The position numbers were made by a program, and so were the translations under genes. From Utricularia gibba (taxonomy: Eukaryota; Streptophyta; Magnoliopsida; Lamiales; Lentibulariaceae), in contig NEEC01000163.1 of assembly GCA_002189035.1 (NCBI GenBank), positions 20,522 through 84,521 on the forward strand: DNA of 64,000 nt, read 5' to 3'. Shown piece after piece: positions 56,101 to 64,000 of this stretch (position 1 is the stretch's first letter; each line of letters opens with the position of its first letter). The notes below the pieces were generated by a model. The model saw only the letters and a program-made list of their open reading frames with translations, ran no database searches and was not told the origin of the DNA.

Positions 56101-59100
56101 CGTGATTCGTTAATATATGTCAAAATCTTGAATTTCGCGGCATTCTCATGCGTTTCTCGGGTGTGCTCGGGCCCTGGGAATTCCTACACCAAGGGGTGGC
56201 CTCGCGCAGCCTTCGCCATTGACGCCACATCGTCCAAACCGTTTAGAGTCACGCGACACACAGCATACCGTTTCGAAGCTCATTCTGAGACGATCGTTTT
56301 TCGTGTTGGGAGTCGCCCATCCGAGGAAAGTTCGAAGCTCGACGGATGGCCCTATATAAGCCTTGAATGGTGTCACAAAATGGCCTAGCCATTGGGGACG
56401 TTGGGACTCGTTTGCTCGTTTTTATGCGAAAATAATCTCGGCTTGCGAAACACGCGTGATTCGTTAATATATGTCAAAATCTTGAATTTCGCGGCATTCT
56501 CATGCGTTTCTCGGGTGTGCTCGGGCCCGGGACTTCCTACACCAAGGGGTGGCCTCGCGCAGCCTTCGCCATTGACGCCACATCGTCCAAACCGTTTAGA
56601 GTCACGCGACACACAGCATACCGTTTCGAAGCTCATTCTGAGACGATCGTTTTTCGTGTTGGGAGTCGCCCATCCGAGGAAAGTTCGAAGCTCGACGGAT
56701 GGCCTATATTAGCCTTGAATGGTGTCACAAAATGGTCTAGCCATTGGGGACGTTGGACTCCTTTGCTCGTTTTTATGCGAAAATTATTCTCGGCTTGCGA
56801 AACGCGTGATTCGTTAATATATGTCAAAATCTTGAATTTCGCGGCATTCTCATGCGTTTCTACGGGTGTGCTCGGGCCGGGACTTCCTACACCAAGGGGT
56901 GGCCTCGCGCAGCCTTCGCCATTGACGCCACATCGTCCAAACCGTTTAGAGTCACGCGACACACAGCATACCGTTTCGAAGCTCATTCTGAGACGATCGT
57001 TTTTCGTGTTGGGAGTTCGCCCATCCGAAAAGTTCGAAGCTCGACGGATGGCCTATATTAGCCTTGAATGGTGTCACAAAATGGCTAGCCATTGGGGACG
57101 TTGCGACTCCTTTGCTCGTTTTTATGCGAAAATTATTCTCGGATTGCGAAACACGCGTGATTCGTTAATATATGTCAAAAATCTTGAATTTCGCGGCATT
57201 CTCATGCGTTTCTCCGAGTGTGCTCGGGCCGGGAATTCCTACACCAAGGGGTGGCCTCGCGCAGCCTTCGCCATTGACGCCACATCGTCCAAACCGTTTA
57301 GAGTCACGCGACACACAGCATACCGTTTCGAAGCTCATTCTGAGACGATCGTTTTTCGTGTTGGTCGCCCATCCGAGGAAAGTTCGAAGCTCGAAGGATG
57401 GCCCTATATAGCCTTGAATGGTGTCACAAAATGGCCTAGCCATTGGGGACGTTGGGACTCCGTTTGCTCGTTTTTATGCGAAAATTATTCTCGGCTTGCG
57501 AAACACGCGTGATTCGTTAATATATGTCAAAATCTTGAATTTCGCGGCATTCTCATGCGTTTCTCGGGTGTGCTCGGGCCCGGGAATTCCTACAAAGGGG
57601 TGGCCTCGCGCAGCCTTCGCCATTGACGCCACATCGTCCAACCGTTTAGAGTCACGCGACACACAGCATACCGTTTCGAAGCTCATTCTGAGACGGTCGT
57701 TTTTCGTGTTGGGAGTTGCCCATCCGAGGAAAGTTCGAAGCTCGACGGATGGCCCTATATAGCCTTGAATGGTGTCACAAATGGCTAGCCATTGGGGACG
57801 TTGCGACTCCTTTGCTCGTTTTTATGCGAAAATTATTCTCGGCTTGCGAAACACGCGTGATTCGTTAATATATGTCAAAATCTTGAATTTCGCGGCATTC
57901 TCATGCGTTTCTCGGAGTGTGCTCGGGCCCTGGGAATTCCTACACCAAGGGGTGGCCTCGCGCAGCCTTCGCCATTGACGCCACATCGTCCAAACCGTTT
58001 AGAGTCACGCGACACACAGCATACCGTTTCGAAGCTCATTCTGAGACGATCGTTTTTCGTGTTGGGAGTTCGCCCATCCGAGGAAAGTTCGAAGCTCGAC
58101 GGATGGCCCTATATAAGCCTTGAATGGTGTCACAAAATGGTCTAGCCATTGGGGACGCGACTCCTTTGCTCGTTTTTATGCGAAAATTTTCTCGGCTTGC
58201 GAAACACGCGTGATTCGTTAATATATGTCAAAATCTTGAATTTCGCGGCATTCTCATGCGTTTCTAGTGTGCTCGGGCCCTGGGAATTCCTACACCAAGG
58301 GGTGGCCTCGCGCAGCCTTCGCCATTGACGCCACATCGTCCAAACCGTTTAGAGTCACGCGACACACAGCATACCGTTTCGAAGCTCATTCTGAGACGGT
58401 CGTTTTTCGTGTTGGGAGTTCGCCCATCCGAGGAAAGTTCGAAGCTCGACGGGATGGCCCTATATAAGCCTTGAATGGTGTCACAAAATGGCCTAGCCAT
58501 TGGGGACGTTGGGACTCGTTTGCTCGTTTTTATGCGAAAATATCTCGGCTTGCGAAACACGCGTGATTCGTTAATATATGTCAAAATCTTGAATTTCGCG
58601 GCATTCTCATGCGTTTCTCTGTGCTCGGGCCCTGGGACTTCCTACACCAAGGGGTGGCCTCGCGCAGCCTTCGCCATTGACGCCACGTCCAAACCGTTTA
58701 GAGTCACGCGACACACAGCATACCGTTTCGAAGCTCATTCTGAGACGGTCGTTTTTCGTGTTGGGAGCTTGCCCATCCGAGGAAAGTTCGAAGCTCGAGG
58801 ATGGCCCTATAGCCTTGAATGGTGTCAAAATGGCTAGCCATTGGGGACGTTGGACTCGTTTGCTCGTTTTTATGCGAAAATTTTCTCGGATTGCGAAACA
58901 CGCGTGATTCGTTAATATATGTCAAAATCTTGAATTTCGCGGCATTCTCATGCGTTTCTCCGAGTGTGCTCGGGCCCTGGGAATTCCTACATTAAGGGGT
59001 GGCCTCGCGCAGCCTTCGCCATTGACGCCACATCGTCCAAACCGTTTAGAGTCACGCGACACACAGCATACCGTTTCGAAGCTCATTCTGAGACGGTCGT

Positions 59101-59365
59101 TTTTCGTGTTGGGAGTTGCCCATCCGAGGAAAGTTCGAAGCTCGAAGGATGGCCCTATATAGCCTTGAATGGTGTCACAAAATGGTCTAGCCATTGGGGA
59201 CATTGCGACTCCTTTGCTCGTTTTTATGCGAAAATTATTCTCGGCTTGCGAAACACGCGTGATTCGTTAATATATGTCAAAATCTTGAATTTCGCGGCAT
59301 TCTCATGCGTTTCTCGGGTGTGCTCGGGCCCTGGGACTTCCTACATTAAGGGGTGGCCTCGCGCA
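29123..59365 (+). repeat. Middle-right sub-array: 86 satellite monomers
   Basis: Eighty-six contiguous copies averaging 351.7 bp. Within it, 43923-45628 holds five consecutive short copies (336-348 bp, mean 341). By contrast, 48780-55509 holds nineteen well-preserved copies (349-357 bp, mean 354.2). The GAATTC-with-ACCAAGG haplotype is frequent here, including consecutive runs upstream of 53738, 54094 and 54446, and of 57264, 57613, 57965 and 58315. Confidence 0.96.
43923..45628 (+). repeat. Cluster of five shortened monomers
   Basis: Consecutive copies measure 339, 348, 345, 338 and 336 bp. Missing bases are scattered at several sites per copy. Examples are TTGTGTTGGAGCGCCC near 44701, ATTGCGATTGCGACCGTG near 45176, and GGGAGAGGAAAG near 45390, where the GTTCGCCCATCC stretch is absent. 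The copies immediately to the left (43214, 43570) are 356 and 353 bp. Confidence 0.85.
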
Positions 59366-59677
59366 GCCTTCGCCATTGACGCCACATCGTCCAAACCGTT
59401 TAGAGTCACGCGACACAGCATACCGTTTCGAAGCTCATTCTGAGACGATCGTTTTTCGTGTTGGGAGTTCGCCCATCCGAGGAAAGTTCGAAGCTCGACG
59501 GATGGCCTATATAGCCTTGAATGGTGTCACAAAATGGTAGCCATTGGGGACGTTGCGACTCCTTTGCTCGTTTTTATGCGAAAATTGCGAAACACGCGTG
59601 ATTCGTTAATATATGTCAAAATCTTGAATTTCGCGGCATTCTCATGCGCTCGGGGGAACACAAGGGGTGGCCTCGCA
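59366..59677 (+). repeat. Degraded 312-bp satellite monomer
   Basis: The first half is nearly normal. Around 59584 the copy passes from GAAAATT straight into GCGAAACACG, losing the usual ATTCTCGGCTT stretch. Around 59646 it passes from CATGCG into CTCGGGGGAACACAAGG, omitting most of the TTTCTCCGAGTGTG and CCCTGGGAATTCCT pieces. The surviving words keep their order, as in the degraded copy at 2485-2777. Confidence 0.9.
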
Positions 59678-62600
59678 GCCTTCGCCATTGACGCCACATC
59701 GTCCAAACCGTTTAGAGTCACGCGACACACAGCATACCGTTTCGAAGCTCATTCTGAGACGGTCGTTTTTCGTGTTGGGAGTTCGCCCATCCGAGGAAAG
59801 TTCGAAGCTCGACGGATGGCCCTATATAAGCCTTGAATGGTGTCACAAAATGGCCTAGCCATTGGGGACGTTGGGACCTTTTGCTCGTTTTTATGCGAAA
59901 ATTCTCGGCTTGCGAAACACGCGTGATTCGTTAATATATGTCAAAATCTTGAATTTCGCGGCATTCTCATGCGTTTCTCGGTGTGCTCGGGCCCTGGGAA
60001 TTCCTACAAGGGGTGGCCTCGCGCAGCCTTCGCCATTGACGCCACATCGTCCAAAACCGTTTAGAGTCACGACACACAGCATACCGTTTCGAAGCTCATT
60101 CTGAGACGGTCGTTTTTCGTGTTGGGAGTTGCCCATCCGAGGAAAGTTCGAAGCTCGAAGGATGGCCCTATATAAGCCTTGAATGGTGTCACAAAATGGT
60201 CTAGCCATTGGGGACGTTGCGACTCCTTTGCTCGTTTTTATGCGAAAATATTCTCGGCTTGCGAAACACGCGTGATTCGTTAATATATGTCAAAATCTTG
60301 AATTTCGCGGCATTCTCATGCGTTTCTACGGTGTGCTCGGGCCCTGGGACTTCCTACACCAAGGGGTGGCCTCGCGCAGCCTTCGCCATTGACGCCACAT
60401 CGTCCAAACCGTTTAGAGTCACGCGACACACAGCATACCGTTTCGAAGCTCATTCTGAGACGATCGTTTTTCGTGTTGGGAGTTCGCCCATCCGAGGAAA
60501 GTTCGAAGCTCGACGGATGGCCCTATATAAGCCTTGAATGGTGTCACAAAATGGTCTAGCCATTGGGGACATTGCGACTCCTTTGCTCGTTTTTATGCGA
60601 AAATTATTCTCGGATTGCGAAACACGCGTGATTCGTTAATATATGTCAAAATCTTGAATTTCGCGGCATTCTCATGCGTTTCTCCGAGTGCTCGGGCCCT
60701 GGGAATTCCTACATTAAGGGGTGGCCTCGCGCAGCCTTCGCCATTGACGCCACATCGTCCAAACCGTTTAGAGTCACGCGACACACAGCATACCGTTTCG
60801 AAGCTCATTCTGAGACGGTCGTTTTTCGTGTTGGGAGTTCGCCCATCCGAGGAAAGTTCGAAGCTCGACGGATGGCCTATATAGCCTTGAATGGTGTCAC
60901 AAAATGGCCTAGCCATTGGGGACGTTGCGACTCGTTTGCTCGTTTTTATGCGAAAATAATCTCGGCTTGCGAAACACGCGTGATTCGTTAATATATGTCA
61001 AAATCTTGAATTTCGCGGCATTCTCATGCGTTTCTCGTGTGCTCGGGCCCTGGGAATTCCTACACCAGGGGTGGCCTCGCGCAGCCTTCGCCATTGACGC
61101 CACATCGTCCAAAACGTTTAGAGTCACGACACACAGCATACCGTTTCGAAGCTCATTCTGAGACGGTCGTTTTTCGTGTTGGAGTTGCCCATCCGAGAAA
61201 GTTCGAAGCTCGGATGGCCCTATATAAGCCTTGAATGGTGTCACAAAATGGCCTAGCCATTGGGGACGTTGGGACTCGTTTGCTCGTTTTTATGCGAAAA
61301 TTATTCTCGGCTTGCGAAACACGCGTGATTCGTTAATATATGTCAAAATCTTGAATTTCGCGGCATTCTCATGCGTTTCTCCGAGTGTGCTCGGGCCCTG
61401 GGAATTCCTACATTAGGGGTGGCCTCGCGCAGCCTTCGCCATTGACGCCACATCGTCCAAACCGTTTAGAGTCACGCGACACACAGCATACCGTTTCGAA
61501 GCTCATTCTGAGACGATCGTTTTTCGTGTTGGGAGTTCGCCCATCCGAGGAAAGTTCGAAGCTCGAAGGATGGCCTATATTAGCCTTGAATGGTGTCACA
61601 AAATGGTCTAGCCATTGGGGACATTGCGACTCCTTTGCTCGTTTTTATGCGAAAATTATTCTCGGCTTGCGAAACACGCGTGATTCGTTAATATATGTCA
61701 AAATCTTGAATTTCGCGGCATTCTCATGCGTTTCTCGGGTGTGCTCGGGCCCTGGGAATTCCTACACCAAGGGGTGGCCTCGCGCAGCCTTCGCCATTGA
61801 CGCCACATCGTCCAAACCGTTTAGAGTCACGCGACACACAGCATACCGTTTCGAAGCTCATTCTGAGACGATCGTTTTTCGTGTTGGGAGTCGCCCATCC
61901 GAGGAAAGTTCGAAGCTCGAAGGGATGCCTATATTAGCCTTGAATGGTTTCACAAATGGTCTAGCCATTGGGGACGTTGCGACTCCTTTGCTCGTTTTTA
62001 TGCGAAAATTTTCTCGGATTGCGAAACACGCGTGATTCGTTAATATATGTCAAAATCTTGAATTTCGCGCATTCTCATGCGTTTCTAGGGTGTGCTCGGG
62101 CCTGGGACTTCCTACACCAAGGGGTGGCCTCGCGCAGCCTTCGCCATTGACGCCACATCGTCCAAACCGTTTAGAGTCACGCGACACACAGCATACCGTT
62201 TCGAAGCTCATTCGAGACGGTCGTTTTTCGTGTTGGGAGCCCATCCGAGGAAAGTTCGAAGCTCGACGGATGGCCCTATATAGCCTTGAATGGTGTCACA
62301 AAATGGCCTAGCCATTGGGGACGTTGGGACTCCTTTGCTCGTTTTTATGCGAAAACTAATCTCGGCTTGCGAAACACGCGTGATTCGTTAATATATGTCA
62401 AAATCTTGAATTTCGCGGCATTCTCATGCGTTTCTCGGTGTGCTCGGGCCCTGGGACTTCCTACACCAAGGGGTGGCCTCGCGCAGCCTTCGCCATTGAC
62501 GCCACATCGTCCAAACCGTTTAGAGTCACGCGACACACAGCATACCGTTTCGAAGCTCATTCCGAGACGGTCGTTTTTTGTGTTGGGAGCTTGCCCATCC

Positions 62601-63899
62601 GAGGAAAGTTCGAAGCTCGAAGGATGGCCCTATATAAGCCTTCAATGGTGTCACAAATGGCCTAGCCATTGGGGACGTTGGACTCCTTTGCTCGTTTTTA
62701 TGCGAAAATTTTCTCGGCTTGCGAAACACGCGTGATTCGTTAATATATGTCAAAATCTTGAATTTCGCGGCATTCTCATGCGTTTCTACGGGTGTGCTCG
62801 GGCCCGGGACTTCCTACACCAAGGGGTGGCCTCGCGCAGCCTTCGCCATTGACGCCACATCGTCCAAACCGTTTAGAGTCACGCGACACACAGCATACCG
62901 TTTCGAAGCTCATTCTGAGACGATCGTTTTTCGTGTTGGGAGTTCGCCCATCCGAGGAAAGTTCGAAGCTCGACGGATGGCCCTATATAAGCCTTGAATG
63001 GTGTCACAAAATGGTCTAGCCATTGGGGACGTTGCGACTCCTTTGCTCGTTTTTATGCGAAAATTATTCTCGGATTGCGAAACACGCGTGATTCGTTAAT
63101 ATATGTCAAAATCTTGAATTTCGCGGCATTCTCATGCGTTTCTCCGAGTGTGCTCGGGCCCTGGAATTCCTACATTAAGGGGTGGCCTCGCGCAGCCTTC
63201 GCCATTGACGCCACATCGTCCAAACCGTTTAGAGTCACGCGACACACAGCATACCGTTTCGAAGCTCATTCCGAGACGTCGTTTTTCGTGTTGGGAGTTC
63301 CCCATCCGAGGAAAGTTCGAAGCTCGACGGATGGCCCTATATAAGCCTTGAATGGTGTCACAAAATGGCCTAGCCATTGGGGACGTTGCGACTCCTTTGC
63401 TCGTTTTTATGCGAAAATTTCTCGGCTTGCGAAACACGCGTGATTCGTTAATATATGTCAAAATCTTGAATTTCGCGGCATTCTCATGCGTTTCTCGGTG
63501 TGCTCGGGCCCTGGGACTTCCTACACCAAGGGGTGGCCTCGCGCAGCCTTCGCCATTGACGCCACATCGTCCAAACCGTTTAGAGTCACGCGACACACAG
63601 CATACCGTTTCGAAGCTCATTCCGAGACGGTCGTTTTTCGTGTTGGGAGCTTGCCCATCCGAGGAAAGTTCGAAGCTCGAGGATGGCCTATATAAGCCTT
63701 GAATGGTGTCACAAAATGGCCTAGCCATTGGGGACGTTGGGACTCCTTTGCTCGTTTTTATGCGAAAATTGTTCTCGGCTTGCGAAACACGCGTGATTCG
63801 TTAATATATGTCAAAATCTTGAATTTCGCGGCATTCTCATGCGTTTCTCCGAGTGTGCTCGGGCCCTGGAATTCCTACATTAAGGGGTGGCCTCGCGCA
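59678..63899 (+). repeat. Right sub-array: twelve satellite monomers
   Basis: Twelve copies of 348-356 bp (mean 351.8). They mix GAATTC/ATTAAGG, GACTTC/ACCAAGG and recombinant haplotypes. The copy at 61787 carries the rare GGTTTCAC variant, also seen only near 17 kb and 23.7 kb. No sign of an array boundary appears. Confidence 0.95.
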
Positions 63900-64000
63900 G
63901 CCTTCGCCATTGACGCCACATCGTCCAAACCGTTTAGAGTCACGCGACACACAGCATACCGTTTCGAAGCTCATTCTGAGACGGTCGTTTTTCGTGTTGG
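63900..64000 (+). repeat. Partial satellite monomer at the right edge
   Basis: The first 101 bp of a monomer, ending in TTTTTCGTGTTGG. It has the TCTGAGACGGTCG variant. It is cut by the window edge, so the array extends further right. Confidence 0.95.

Larger units (their letters stand above)
1..64000 (+). repeat. Satellite DNA array of ~355-bp monomers, 182 complete copies plus one partial, all head-to-tail
   Basis: The same unit recurs across the whole window in one orientation, without inversions, inserts or unique DNA. Phase zero is the word GCCTTCGC (a base is lost in a few copies). Monomer starts read by eye: 1, 356, 711, 1068, 1424, 1776, 2130, 2485, 2778, 3126, 3477, 3830, 4170, 4519, 4874, 5228, 5580, 5934, 6286, 6642, 6993, 7345, 7702, 8060, 8412, 8762, 9108, 9463, 9820, 10173, 10529, 10887, 11243, 11597, 11953, 12307, 12661, 13016, 13370, 13724, 14070, 14424, 14780, 15125, 15478, 15821, 16171, 16524, 16879, 17233, 17587, 17944, 18299, 18644, 18996, 19353, 19698, 20048, 20399, 20748, 21100, 21449, 21801, 22137, 22491, 22832, 23185, 23540, 23885, 24235, 24583, 24934, 25288, 25638, 25990, 26340, 26692, 27042, 27395, 27743, 28098, 28448, 28804, 29123, 29472, 29826, 30182, 30526, 30878, 31235, 31585, 31937, 32292, 32641, 32987, 33344, 33698, 34054, 34408, 34761, 35115, 35467, 35823, 36175, 36528, 36884, 37238, 37591, 37943, 38296, 38647, 39000, 39350, 39703, 40051, 40398, 40751, 41098, 41448, 41801, 42157, 42509, 42861, 43214, 43570, 43923, 44262, 44610, 44955, 45293, 45629, 45982, 46329, 46674, 47028, 47376, 47726, 48081, 48433, 48780, 49137, 49492, 49847, 50199, 50553, 50906, 51262, 51616, 51972, 52326, 52682, 53031, 53386, 53738, 54094, 54446, 54801, 55155, 55510, 55856, 56209, 56562, 56912, 57264, 57613, 57965, 58315, 58667, 59012, 59366, 59678, 60026, 60379, 60734, 61084, 61432, 61787, 62137, 62486, 62839, 63195, 63546, 63900. 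The family is not one I recognise. Its chromosomal role (centromeric or other heterochromatin) is inferred only from array size and homogeneity. Confidence 0.98.

Noticed and set aside
56502-57512. Longest open frame, 336 codons, plus strand
   Set aside because: It runs through about three satellite monomers and changes reading frame relative to the repeat in each one. It exists only because some copies lost bases around the usual TAA and TAG. No domain, codon bias or start context supports a gene.
1-64000. CRISPR array
   Set aside because: The whole 355-bp unit is repeated. There are no short direct repeats separated by unrelated spacers, and no cas genes.
1-64000. Strict higher-order repeat
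   Set aside because: Scoring the GAATTC/GACTTC and ATTAAGG/ACCAAGG states in order gives no fixed period. Spacings between similar copies are 3, 4, 5, 6, 9 or 11 monomers. A weak preference for three on the left side is not enough to call one.
1-64000. rRNA, tRNA or transposable element
   Set aside because: No conserved rRNA block, tRNA arms or polymerase III boxes, terminal inverted repeats, LTR or transposase-like frame was seen, and monomer lengths leave no room for inserts.

Overview
The window is one uninterrupted satellite-DNA array. From base 1 to base 64000 it consists of head-to-tail copies of a single monomer of about 351-356 bp, all in the same orientation. Using the conserved word GCCTTCGC as phase zero, I counted by eye 182 complete monomers (1-63899) plus a 101-bp partial copy at the right edge. 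The mean is 351.1 bp, no monomer exceeds 358 bp, and the shortest is 293 bp. I see no protein-coding gene, tRNA, rRNA, CRISPR array, insertion sequence, transposon or flanking unique DNA. The many open frames are by-products of a GC-balanced repeat whose usual length is not a multiple of three.

An array this long and homogeneous, with a roughly two-nucleosome unit, points to a eukaryotic chromosome: centromeric, pericentromeric or subtelomeric heterochromatin, possibly of a plant. The sequence alone does not name the species and I do not recognise the family. GC is about 50% in the first monomer, and CpG is not depleted (30 CpGs in 355 bp, roughly 1.3 times expectation).

Each monomer has alternating conserved and variable blocks. 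In coordinates relative to GCCTTCGC, about 1-79 and 237-306 are nearly invariant. Most differences fall at about 80-236 and 307-350, as a limited set of linked two-state sites. Examples are GAATTC/GACTTC, ATTAAGG/ACCAAGG, ATCG/GTCG, GACGG/GAAGG, TATATAAG/TATATTAG, GGCCTAG/GGTCTAG and TTGAATGG/TTCAATGG. These define haplotypes that mix along the array without a strict higher-order period.

Layout: 1-2484 seven regular monomers; 2485-2777 a degraded 293-bp copy; 2778-28803 seventy-four monomers; 28804-29122 a degraded 319-bp copy; 29123-59365 eighty-six monomers; 59366-59677 a degraded 312-bp copy; 59678-63899 twelve monomers; 63900-64000 a partial copy.

The most notable observations concern how the copies vary. 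Lengths have a sharp upper limit and a long short-side tail. Missing bases sit preferentially at the sites where haplotypes differ, which could be a repeat-consensus artefact or a product of exchange between copies. A recombinant haplotype (GAATTC with ACCAAGG) rises about threefold toward the right end. One variant is absent for 14.4 kb, which suggests local homogenisation.
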